Shown: positions 16,377 through 23,750 of the stretch, piece after piece
Layout of the letters: each line of letters begins with the position of its first letter
Numbering within the stretch: the first letter of the stretch is position 1
Program-made: the position numbers and the translations under genes
Assembly (NCBI GenBank): GCA_964246015.1
Contig: CAXTPG010000038.1
Span: 1-37,809 of the forward strand
Origin: JBBROS01 sp964246015
Lineage (GTDB): Bacteria; Pseudomonadota; Alphaproteobacteria; Acetobacterales; Acetobacteraceae
DNA length: 37,809 nucleotides
Direction of reading: 5' to 3'
The notes under the pieces: model-generated
What the model saw: only the letters and a program-made list of their open reading frames with translations
Told to the model about the DNA's origin: nothing
Databases searched by the model: none

Positions 16377-17308
16377 GCCGATTGCTGGAGCTGGACCACG
16401 TCTCGTGCCGCTTCCCGTTGGGGCGGGGGCGGTGGCTCACGGCCGTCGACGACGTGTCGCTGCAGGTGGCGGCCGGGGAGGCCGTCGCGCTGGTGGGGGA
16501 GAGCGGCTGCGGCAAGTCGACGCTCGCGCGGCTCGTGAACCGGCTGATCGATCCTTCGGCGGGGACGATCCGGCTCGACGGCCGTGACATCGGCGGCATC
16601 GCGCCGACCCGCTTCGCCCGCGACCCGGCCCGGCGCACGGTGCAGATGGTGTTCCAGGATGCCACCGACAGCCTGGATCCGCATCTGACCGCGCACGCCG
16701 CCATCGCCGCGCCGATCCGTGCCTTGCTGCGGCCCGGCGCGGGGCTGGACGCGCGGGTGCGGGCGGTCGCAGCACTGGCCGGGTTCCCGCCCGAGCTGCT
16801 GCCCCGCTACCCGCATCAGCTCAGCGGCGGGCAGAAGGCGCGGGTGGGCATCGCGCGGGCGCTGGGGCCGGGGCCGAGCCTGCTGGTGCTGGACGAGCCG
16901 ACTTCGGCGCTGGATGTCTCCGTCCAGGCCGTGGTGCTGCGGTTGTTCGCCGATCTGCGGGCGCGGCTGGGGACGGCGCTGCTGTTCATCAGCCACGACC
17001 TGAACGTCGTGCGGCTGCTGTGCGACCGGGTGCTGGTGATGTACCTGGGGCAGGTGGTGGAGCATGGGCCGGCGGCCCTGGTGTTCGCCGCGCCCCGGCA
17101 CCCCTATACGCAGGCGCTGGTGGACGCGATCCCCGACCCGGCCCGGCGCGGGCGCGCGGCGCCGCTGGAGGGCGAGGCCGTGCCGAGCGACGCGCCGGGT
17201 TGCCGCTTCGCCGGACGGTGCCCGCGTGTGATGCCCATCTGCCGGGCAGAGCGGCCTGTGCTGCGCGAAATGGCGGCGGGACACGCGGCCGCATGCCACC
17301 TTGCATGA
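16373..17308 (+). CDS. ABC importer ATPase, DppF/OppF type
   Basis: Second ATPase of the Dpp/Opp-type importer. The 311-residue protein has Walker A GESGCGKST, Q-loop FQDATDSLDPHLT, signature LSGGQKAR, Walker B LLVLDEP, H-loop SHDL and the C-terminal HPYTQAL extension with CRFAGRCPRVMPIC and a terminal ACH. I placed the start at TTG 16373, which overlaps the previous stop (TTGA) as in neighbouring junctions. An ATG at 16340 would extend it by 11 residues. Its stop overlaps the VOC-protein start by 4 nt. Confidence 0.94.
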   Translation: MSRLLELDHVSCRFPLGRGRWLTAVDDVSLQVAAGEAVALVGESGCGKSTLARLVNRLIDPSAGTIRLDGRDIGGIAPTRFARDPARRTVQMVFQDATDSLDPHLTAHAAIAAPIRALLRPGAGLDARVRAVAALAGFPPELLPRYPHQLSGGQKARVGIARALGPGPSLLVLDEPTSALDVSVQAVVLRLFADLRARLGTALLFISHDLNVVRLLCDRVLVMYLGQVVEHGPAALVFAAPRHPYTQALVDAIPDPARRGRAAPLEGEAVPSDAPGCRFAGRCPRVMPICRAERPVLREMAAGHAAACHLA

Positions 17309-17877
17309 CATTTGGTCTTGAAGGGCGCGGCGACCCCGCCCCTAAATGCGGCATGACAGCATCCCATGGCCTGACCCACGCCCTGTTCCACATCGCCATC
17401 AAGACGGCGGATGTGGAGCGCTCGATCGCCTTCTGGACGTCGATCATCGGGCTGCGGCCCGTGCATCGGCCGGATTTCGGCTACCCCGGCGCGTGGCTCG
17501 CGTGCGGGCATCCGGGCGGCCAGGCGGTCGTGCACCTGTATGGCGGCGGGCCGGTGTTCGGCACGCCGGAGGCGCCGCGGCCTGCGGCGTTGGGGGCCGG
17601 GGCGATCGACCACGTATCGCTGTCGTGCAGCGGCTGGGCGGCGATGCTGGGGCGGGTGCGGGCCGCGGGGCTGGACTGGCGGGAGTTCGTGGTTCCGGGG
17701 ACGACGCTGTGGCAGTTGTTCGTGCATGACCCGTCCGGCGTGCAGTTGGAACTGACGTTCGAGGGCGCGATGGAGGCGGGGCCGCCGCCCGACCTGTCGC
17801 CCGGGCGGACCTATCGCGCCGGGGAGGATTTCTTCGACGCCGCGTCCTATCCGCCCGCATCCGCCTTCGCGGCATGA
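17305..17877 (+). CDS. VOC-superfamily protein (glyoxalase / extradiol-dioxygenase fold)
   Basis: Metal-dependent VOC-fold enzyme or binding protein. The sequence shows two beta-alpha-beta-beta-beta modules: LTHALFHIAIKTADVERSIAFW at the first and AIDHVSLSC plus HDPSGVQLELTFEG at the second, with candidate metal ligands His in HIAIK and IDHV and Glu in QLELTF. ATG 17305 (190 aa) overlaps the DppF-type stop by ATGA. An internal ATG at 17353 (174 aa) lies closer to the start of homology, and neither has a clear ribosome site. Placed between two transport systems and after a Rieske oxygenase, it may act on a ring-cleavage or oxygenated intermediate. That is inference. Confidence 0.83.
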   Translation: MTFGLEGRGDPAPKCGMTASHGLTHALFHIAIKTADVERSIAFWTSIIGLRPVHRPDFGYPGAWLACGHPGGQAVVHLYGGGPVFGTPEAPRPAALGAGAIDHVSLSCSGWAAMLGRVRAAGLDWREFVVPGTTLWQLFVHDPSGVQLELTFEGAMEAGPPPDLSPGRTYRAGEDFFDAASYPPASAFAA

Positions 17878-18713
17878 GCGATCCGCCGCCGTTCGTCACG
17901 CTCGACCACGTGGCGATGCAGTACGATTTCGAGAGCGATGCGCTGGCGCTGGACGGGTGCTCGCTTTCCGTGGAGGCGGGCGAGTTCGTCGCGGTGGTCG
18001 GGCCTTCGGGCTGCGGCAAGAGCACGCTGATGCGGCTGGTGACGGGGCTGTGGCCGGCGACGGAGGGCAGCGTGGCCGTTGCAGGGCGGGAGGTGACGGG
18101 GCCGCATGCGGAGGCGGGCATGGCGTTCCAGAACCCGACGCTGCTGCCGTGGCGCACCGTGCTGGGCAACGTGATGCTGCCGCTGGAGGTCGTCGAGCCG
18201 CACCGGCGGCGCCTGTCAAGGGAACGGCCGGCGTTCGAGGCGCGGGCGCGGCGGCTGCTGGCGATGGTGGGGCTGGCGGGGAACGAGGCGGCGTACCCGC
18301 ACCAGCTTTCCGGCGGGATGCAGCAGCGGGTCAGCCTGTGCCGGGCACTGATCCATGAACCCCGCCTGCTGATGCTGGACGAGCCGTTCGCGGCACTGGA
18401 CGTGTTCACGCGGGAGGAGCTGTGGGGCGAGCTGCAGGGGATCACGATGGCGCTGCGGCCGACGGTGATCCTGGTGACGCATGATCTGCGCGAGGCGGTG
18501 TTCCTGGCGGACCGCATCCTGGTGATGTCGGCGCGGCCGGGGCGGATCGTGGCGGAACGCGCCGTCCCCCTGCCCCGGCCCCGGAGCCTCGACGACCTGT
18601 TCACGCCGTCGGCCCAGGATTTGCTTCACGACCTGCGTGAGCATATCGGAGCCACACGCCGCGCCGCTGTCCCGGCCGCTCTCGCCGGGGCGGAGCCCAT
18701 CCCCGCCGGCTGA
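17874..18713 (+). CDS. ABC importer ATPase, NrtD/SsuB/TauB type
   Basis: ATPase of a small-molecule importer of the nitrate/sulfonate/taurine/pyrimidine-precursor family. The 279-residue protein has Walker A GPSGCGKST, Q-loop FQNPTLLPWRTV, signature LSGGMQQRVSLCRAL, Walker B LLMLDEPFAALD and H-loop VTHDLREA. The PWRTV after the Q-loop and the PFAALD are typical of this subfamily. ATG overlaps the VOC stop by 4 nt. The C-terminal tail, rich in Ala/Pro, overlaps the following permease gene by 77 nt. It is the only SsuB-type ATPase in the window and could also serve the ATPase-less system at 21148-23676. Confidence 0.95.
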   Translation: MSDPPPFVTLDHVAMQYDFESDALALDGCSLSVEAGEFVAVVGPSGCGKSTLMRLVTGLWPATEGSVAVAGREVTGPHAEAGMAFQNPTLLPWRTVLGNVMLPLEVVEPHRRRLSRERPAFEARARRLLAMVGLAGNEAAYPHQLSGGMQQRVSLCRALIHEPRLLMLDEPFAALDVFTREELWGELQGITMALRPTVILVTHDLREAVFLADRILVMSARPGRIVAERAVPLPRPRSLDDLFTPSAQDLLHDLREHIGATRRAAVPAALAGAEPIPAG

Positions 18714-19506
18714 CCGGCGGGGTGCGGCCCGCCTGAGGGCCCGGGCGGAGGCCCGCCGGCGGCGCCTGGCGCATCGGGTCCTGCCCTGGCTGCTCGCTTG
18801 CATCGTGCTGCTGGCGTGGGAGGCGGCGTGTGCCGCGTTCGCCATTCCCGTGTTCATCCTGCCGCCGCCCAGTGCCGTCGCCGCGAGCATCGTGAAGTGG
18901 TGGCACCCGTTGCTGGGCAATGCCGGGCAGACGCTTGGGACGACGCTTGCCGGGTTTGCCGTCGCGGTCGTGGTCGGCATGGGGCTGGGGGTGCTGATCG
19001 GGTCCAGCCGGCTGCTGTATTCCGGGCTGTATCCGCTGATCATCGGGTTCGAGTCGGTGCCGAAGGTTGCGGTGGTGCCGCTGCTGGTGATCTGGTTCGG
19101 GATCGGGACGGTGCCGGCGATCATCACGTCGTTCCTGATGGCGTTCTTCCCGATCATGGTGAACGTGTCGGCGGGGATCGCGGCGGTGGAGCCGGAGCTG
19201 CGGGACGTGCTGCGATCGTTGGGCGCGCGGCCGTGGGACATCGTGCTGAAGGTGGGGATCCCGCGGTCCCTGCCCTATTTCTTCGCGTCGCTGAAGGTGG
19301 CGATCACGGTGGCGTTCGTGGGGTCGATCGTGTCGGAGACGGTCGGCGCGAACACGGGGATCGGGCATCTGATCATGCTGGCCAGTTCGCGGTTCGATGT
19401 GCCGCTGGTGTTCGCCGGGCTGCTGGCGACGGCGGCGATGGGCGTTGCGATGTACAGCCTCGCGCGGGTGGTCGAGGTCCGGATGACCGGCTGGGCCGCC
19501 CGATGA
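18637..19506 (+). CDS. ABC importer permease, SsuC/TauC type
   Basis: Inner-membrane permease expected to form a homodimer with the SsuB-type ATPase. The 289-residue protein has a basic N-terminal tail (about 1-45), about six membrane helices, FILPPPSAV after the first helix and an EAA loop around RDVLRSLGARPWDIVLKVGIPRSLPYF. The only canonical start in frame before the first helix is GTG 18637, so it overlaps the ATPase gene by 77 nt, unlike the 4-nt overlaps elsewhere. The true start could be a non-canonical codon nearer 18713. A ribosome site for the next gene follows its stop. Confidence 0.92.
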   Translation: MSISEPHAAPLSRPLSPGRSPSPPADRRGAARLRARAEARRRRLAHRVLPWLLACIVLLAWEAACAAFAIPVFILPPPSAVAASIVKWWHPLLGNAGQTLGTTLAGFAVAVVVGMGLGVLIGSSRLLYSGLYPLIIGFESVPKVAVVPLLVIWFGIGTVPAIITSFLMAFFPIMVNVSAGIAAVEPELRDVLRSLGARPWDIVLKVGIPRSLPYFFASLKVAITVAFVGSIVSETVGANTGIGHLIMLASSRFDVPLVFAGLLATAAMGVAMYSLARVVEVRMTGWAAR

Positions 19507-19535
19507 ATTTCGTGTCCGCTTCAAGGAGCTTAGCC

Positions 19536-20558
19536 ATGCCGAGTCGCCGCCAGATCCTGCTTGCCGCTGCCGCTGCCCCGTTCGCGGGTGCGCCTTTCGT
19601 TGCTGGGGCGCAGGGGTTGGCGAAGTTGAAGTTCACGCTGGACTGGGCGCGGCAGGGGCCGAACGCCTATGTCGACATGGGACGGGAGAAGGGGTTCTTC
19701 CGCGATGCCGGGCTGGACGTGACCATCGACCGGGGGTTCGGGTCGGGGCGGGTGCCGACGGACATCGCGGCGGGCGCGTACGACATGGGCCAGGCGGATA
19801 TCGGGCCGGTGATCAAGTTCATGGCGGAAAACCCGAGCTCGGACCTCGTGATCGTCGGGATCTGGGGCGACAAGTCGCTGATGTCCGTGACGGTGCGGGC
19901 GGATAGCGCGATCCGGACGCCGAAGGACCTGGAGGGCAAGACGCTGGCCGCGCCGGAATCGGATGGCGGGCGGCAGTTGTTCCCGGCCTTCGCGAAGGCC
20001 GCGGGGATCGATCTGTCCAAGATCAGCTGGATGACGGTGACGTCGGAGCTGCGGGAACCGATGCTGGTGCAGAAGCGCGCGGAGGGGATCACGGGGGCGT
20101 TCACGTCGACGGGCATGTCGCTGAAGGCGCTGGGGCTGGATGTGCCGCAGCAGCGGGTGATGTTCTACCGGGATTCCGGGGTGGAGCTGCTGGGCTACTG
20201 CTACCTGACGACGCAGCGGTTCCTGACGGCGAACCCCGAGGTGGTGCGCGCGGCGTTGAAGGCGCTGTACCGGTCCGTGATCTATGCGAACGCGAACCGC
20301 GCCGAGGCCATCGCGGTGCTGAAGAAGGTCGAGCCGCTGACGGATGTGGCGATCGAGACGGAGCGGCAGGCGATCGCGTTCGAGCAAGGCATGATCTCGG
20401 ACCATGTCACCGCGAACGGGCTGTCCGTTGTCGACCCGGCGCGGCTGGAGCGGGTGCTGCGGACGATCGAGGCGGCATACAACCTGCCGCCGAAGCTGAC
20501 GCCGGAGCGGGTGTATACGGACGCGTTCCTGCCGCCCATCGCCGACCGGCGGCTGTGA
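19536..20558 (+). CDS. ABC importer periplasmic binding protein, NMT1/THI5 (SsuA/ThiY-like) family
   Basis: Periplasmic receptor of the second importer in the operon. The 340-residue protein starts with PSRRQILLAAAAAP, a good Tat signal, and the mature part begins LKFTLDWARQGPNAYVDMG, the DW pattern of the NMT1/THI5 family. AAGGAG at 19523-19528, 7 nt upstream, decides the ATG at 19536 over an earlier ATG at 19503. Family members bind pyrimidine precursors, sulfonates, riboflavin or aromatic acids. Nothing in the sequence picks one. It ends in a GTGA overlap with the ureidoglycolate-lyase-like gene. Confidence 0.92.
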   Translation: MPSRRQILLAAAAAPFAGAPFVAGAQGLAKLKFTLDWARQGPNAYVDMGREKGFFRDAGLDVTIDRGFGSGRVPTDIAAGAYDMGQADIGPVIKFMAENPSSDLVIVGIWGDKSLMSVTVRADSAIRTPKDLEGKTLAAPESDGGRQLFPAFAKAAGIDLSKISWMTVTSELREPMLVQKRAEGITGAFTSTGMSLKALGLDVPQQRVMFYRDSGVELLGYCYLTTQRFLTANPEVVRAALKALYRSVIYANANRAEAIAVLKKVEPLTDVAIETERQAIAFEQGMISDHVTANGLSVVDPARLERVLRTIEAAYNLPPKLTPERVYTDAFLPPIADRRL

Positions 20559-21037
20559 CGGACCGGATCCTGCACGCCCTGCCGGCGACGGCGGCGGGGC
20601 TCGCGCCTTACGGGACGCTGGTCGAGCCGGCGGAGGATGGCGCGCCGGCTCTGCCGGGGCAGGGTGGGCTGGAACTGGGGCTGGGGACGCCGCGATTCTA
20701 TGTCATGCGGCTGCCGGCCCGGCCGTTACGCGTCGATCGGATCACGCGGCATCGGCGGGTGACGCAGTGTCTGGCGGCGCTGCATGGGCTGGAGTGGATG
20801 CTGGTGCTGGCCCCGCCCGACGGGGTCGATGACGACAGGGCGCGGCCGGATTGCGGGCGGCTGGCGGCGTTCCGGTTCGGCGGCGGGCAGGCGGTGATCC
20901 TGCACCGGGGGACGTGGCACGCGGGGCCGCTGTTTCTCGGAGAGCGGGCGGAGTTCGTGAACCTCGAGCTTTCGGACACGAACGAGGTGGATCACCAGAC
21001 GGTGGCGCTGGACGGGGGTTACGTCGTGGCGGGATAG
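20555..21037 (+). CDS. Ureidoglycolate lyase (AllA)-like protein
   Basis: Cupin-like protein resembling ureidoglycolate lyase, which splits ureidoglycolate into glyoxylate and urea in purine/allantoin breakdown. It is 160 aa, the same length as E. coli AllA. It shares the AYG-like LAPYGTLVEP N-terminus, RHRRVTQCLAAL, and the HRGTWHAGPLF motif that parallels HRNVWHHPLF in AllA. It begins with GTG in a 4-nt overlap with the binding-protein stop and ends the operon. No other allantoin genes are nearby, so it may act on another ureido or hydroxy-acid intermediate. Similarity is moderate and function is inferred. Confidence 0.75.
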   Translation: MTDRILHALPATAAGLAPYGTLVEPAEDGAPALPGQGGLELGLGTPRFYVMRLPARPLRVDRITRHRRVTQCLAALHGLEWMLVLAPPDGVDDDRARPDCGRLAAFRFGGGQAVILHRGTWHAGPLFLGERAEFVNLELSDTNEVDHQTVALDGGYVVAG

Positions 21038-21110
21038 CCGGTTCTTGCTGTGCCGAACTCCCGACACGGGCCGGGGGAGGATGACACCCTACGGTCTTCT
21101 CCCGCGGATT

Positions 21111-21136
21111 GGTGGAATGCGGAAGGGCATTCCACC
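21111..21136. terminator. Perfect 10-bp hairpin between convergent operons
   Basis: GGTGGAATGC (21111-21120) pairs perfectly with GCATTCCACC (21127-21136) around a 6-nt loop. It lies in the 110-bp gap between the ends of the two convergent operons, so it could terminate or stabilise both transcripts. It has no T-run on either side, so it is not a standard intrinsic terminator. It could also be a copy of a genome-wide short palindromic repeat. Confidence 0.6.
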
Positions 21137-21147
21137 CTAGTCGGGGC

Positions 21148-21927
21148 TCAGGCCCGGCCGACGACGCGGGTGCCCAGGCGCAGCATCAGGGTGTTCGCGC
21201 CGATCGCGCTGGTGACGATGACCAGGACCACGGCGGTCGTCAGCGGGACGTTGTGCTGGGCCAGGCCGTTGACCAGCAGGAAGCCGAGGCCGCGCTGGGA
21301 GGAGAACATCTCGCCGATCAGCACGCCCAGCAGGCTGAGCGCGAAGCCGATGCGGAGGCCGTTGACGATCTGGGGCAGGCAGGCGGGGATCAGCACCGTG
21401 CGCATGGTCTGCATGCCGTCCAGCCGCATCGCCTTCGCGGTGCGCACCAGGACGTGCGGCAGCGTCTTGACGGCGCCGAGGGTGAAGAGGGTGACTGGGA
21501 CAAGGCCGTGCATCACACCGAACGCGACCTTGGCGGAGGTGCCGAGGCCGAAGATCAGCAGCACCACGGGATACAGCGTCACCTTGGGGATGGTGTAGAA
21601 ACCGGCCAGCACCGGTTCCGCCACGTCCCCGGCGAAGCGGCGGAGACCGAGGATCAGGCCCAGGCCCAGCCCCAGGATGGCGGACAGCGCGAACGCCATC
21701 AGGAAGGCGGTGACGGTGGCGCCCACGTGCTCCCAGAACATGCGCGTCTGCACGAGGGCGCCCAGGTAGCCGAGCGTACCGAGGGGCGGCGTGATGGCGA
21801 TGCCGGAGGTCCACCAGCCGAGCGCCTCCCAGACCGCCACCGCGATGGCGAGCAGGACCAGGCCATCGAGATTGCGGCGGCGCGGAGGGGCGAGGACGAG
21901 CCCGGCGGGGGCGGTGGTGGTGCTCAT
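21148..21927 (-). CDS. ABC importer permease, SsuC/TauC type (second of a pair)
   Basis: Inner-membrane permease of a nitrate/sulfonate/taurine-family importer. The 259-residue protein has about six membrane helices and an EAA loop around RTAKAMRLDGMQTMRTVLIPACLP. An earlier open frame extends upstream, but homology begins at the ATG at 21927, which overlaps the stop of the preceding permease by 4 nt. It is the last gene of the minus-strand operon. The two permease genes differ clearly in sequence, implying a heterodimeric channel. Confidence 0.92.
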   Translation of the reverse strand: MSTTTAPAGLVLAPPRRRNLDGLVLLAIAVAVWEALGWWTSGIAITPPLGTLGYLGALVQTRMFWEHVGATVTAFLMAFALSAILGLGLGLILGLRRFAGDVAEPVLAGFYTIPKVTLYPVVLLIFGLGTSAKVAFGVMHGLVPVTLFTLGAVKTLPHVLVRTAKAMRLDGMQTMRTVLIPACLPQIVNGLRIGFALSLLGVLIGEMFSSQRGLGFLLVNGLAQHNVPLTTAVVLVIVTSAIGANTLMLRLGTRVVGRA

Positions 21928-22685
21928 GTGCGGACGCGGCGCCGGGCCAGACGGCCTTCCCAGACATAGAGGACGCCGTTGGCGGTGACGGCGACCAGCA
22001 GGACGAAGAGCATGAGACCATACATCGCGCGGTTGTCGAAGCTCTGGTAGGCGAAGCTGATGGCGTAGCCGAGGCCGGAGCCGGAGAGGATGAACTCGCC
22101 GGCGATGACGCCGATGAGGGCGTAGGCCAGGGCGAGCTTGAACCCGCTGAACAGGTACGGCATCGCGGCCGGCAGCACGACGAGCCACAGGGTGCGGGCG
22201 CGCCCGAGGCGCTGCACGCGGGCCACCTTGCGCAGGACGTTGGGCACGTTGTCGAGCCCGGCGAGGGTGCTGATGATGACGGCCGGGGTGGCGGACAGCA
22301 GGCCGAGCACGACCAGGGGCGCCATGCTGAGGCCCATCAGCGCGACGAGCAGCGGATAGAAGATGAAGGTAGGGACGGAGTAGTAGGACGCCAGCACCGG
22401 GTCGATGGCCCGGCGCGCACGCGGCAGCGCATGGAACAGCGCGCCCAGGAGCGTGCCCAGAACGATGGCGGAGAAGAACGCCGCGACGATGGTGGAGAAG
22501 GTCTGCACCATGCTGTGCGTGACCTCGCCGGACGAGACCTCGTCCAGCATCGCGGAGACCATTTCGCTGGGGGGCAGCACCGTCAGGGGGTCGATGATCC
22601 CCTGGCGGCACAGGACTTCAAGCAGCAGCACGGCGCCGGCGAGGGCGGCGACGCGGACGGCAAGGACTTTCGACCCCCGGGTCAT
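21924..22685 (-). CDS. ABC importer permease, SsuC/TauC type (first of a pair)
   Basis: Inner-membrane permease, 253 aa, with a first helix after a short N-terminus, PLTVLPPSEMV, and an EAA loop around RKVARVQRLGRARTLWLVVLPAAMPYLFSG spread over residues 145-175. It lies 10 nt downstream of the binding-protein gene and overlaps the next permease by 4 nt. No ATPase gene accompanies the pair. The closest candidate is the SsuB-type ATPase at 17874-18713 on the other strand. Confidence 0.93.
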   Translation of the reverse strand: MTRGSKVLAVRVAALAGAVLLLEVLCRQGIIDPLTVLPPSEMVSAMLDEVSSGEVTHSMVQTFSTIVAAFFSAIVLGTLLGALFHALPRARRAIDPVLASYYSVPTFIFYPLLVALMGLSMAPLVVLGLLSATPAVIISTLAGLDNVPNVLRKVARVQRLGRARTLWLVVLPAAMPYLFSGFKLALAYALIGVIAGEFILSGSGLGYAISFAYQSFDNRAMYGLMLFVLLVAVTANGVLYVWEGRLARRRVRT

Positions 22686-22695
22686 TGCCCCGTTC

Positions 22696-23676
22696 TCACT
22701 GCAATGCGGCGCGCAGCTCGGTCGGCAGATAGCTGGTGTCGACGTATTTCGACCAGTCGACCTCGCCCTTGAGCTGGCCGGTGATGCGGAGGCCCTCGAC
22801 CATCGCGTTCATGCCGTCGTAGTCGAGCTTGCCCTCGCTCCAGTATTTGAGTTCGAGCAGCTTCTTCACCTCGGCCTGGAACAGCGGGACGTTGGGGTTG
22901 TTGTAGGCCTCGGCGACGATGGCGCCGGACTCGTCGGGATGGGCGGCCATGTAGGCGAGGCCCTGGCGGCGGGCCTGGATCAGGCCGCGGATGATGTCGG
23001 GCTTCGTCCGGGCGTATTCGGCGGTGGTGATGAGCACGGTCTGCATCATCTTGGGCGACATCACGTCGCGGACGAAGAAGAGCGGTTGCACCAGGTTCGT
23101 GTTCTGCGACAGCACCAGCTCGTCGCTGAAGCCCGCGTCGACGGCGCCGTTGCTGACGGCGGCGAGGTTGGCGCCCAGGTCCCCGGCAGGGACGAGCTGG
23201 ACGTCCTTGGCCGACAACCCGTTGGCCTTCAGCGCCATCAGCAGCACCATGTTGCTGACGGAGCCCGGGGCGGTGAACGAGACGCGCTTGCCGGCGAGTT
23301 CCTTGATGGTCCTGAGTGGGGAGCCCTTCTTCACCAGCCAGAGCTGGTCGGCCACCGTCTGCACGCCGGCGGCGATGATGGTGAGCTTCTGGCCGGCGTT
23401 GATCGCCTGCACCGCGGCGGCGAGCGAGACCTCGCCGAAGGGGATGCCGCCCGCCAGCGTGTTCCGCACCGCCGTGCCGCCGCCGGCGGCTGTCAGGATA
23501 CCGGTGACGTCGATGCCGTTCTCCTTGAAGAAGCCCTTCTTCATGGCGACGGCATACGGCGCGCCATAGAACTGGCCGCCCCAGTGGGTGACGGTGATGG
23601 TTTCCGCCATGGCCGGGGCGGAAACCCCGAGGCCGGCGACGAGGCCCAAGGCGAGCAGCAGACGTCTGGTGGTCAT
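22696..23676 (-). CDS. ABC importer periplasmic binding protein, SsuA/NMT1-like
   Basis: Periplasmic receptor, 326 aa, with an N-terminal signal (TTRRLLLALG, ending AMA-E) that carries a twin arginine. The mature protein begins TITVTHWGGQFYGAPYAVAMKKGFF, then AVRNTLAGGIPFGEVSLAAAVQA, the usual SBP_bac_9/NMT1 pattern. A strong GGAGGG five nucleotides upstream supports the ATG at 23676. It is the first transport gene after the isocitrate-lyase-family enzyme (74-nt gap), so the ligand may be related to that enzyme's substrate, a small carboxylate. Ligand not readable. Confidence 0.91.
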   Translation of the reverse strand: MTTRRLLLALGLVAGLGVSAPAMAETITVTHWGGQFYGAPYAVAMKKGFFKENGIDVTGILTAAGGGTAVRNTLAGGIPFGEVSLAAAVQAINAGQKLTIIAAGVQTVADQLWLVKKGSPLRTIKELAGKRVSFTAPGSVSNMVLLMALKANGLSAKDVQLVPAGDLGANLAAVSNGAVDAGFSDELVLSQNTNLVQPLFFVRDVMSPKMMQTVLITTAEYARTKPDIIRGLIQARRQGLAYMAAHPDESGAIVAEAYNNPNVPLFQAEVKKLLELKYWSEGKLDYDGMNAMVEGLRITGQLKGEVDWSKYVDTSYLPTELRAALQ

Positions 23677-23750
23677 GACAACCCTCCCCTGCGCGACGTC
23701 GTGTGCGCCGCTGTTTCGTGCATGTACCGTCGCGGGTGGCGGGGCCGCGG

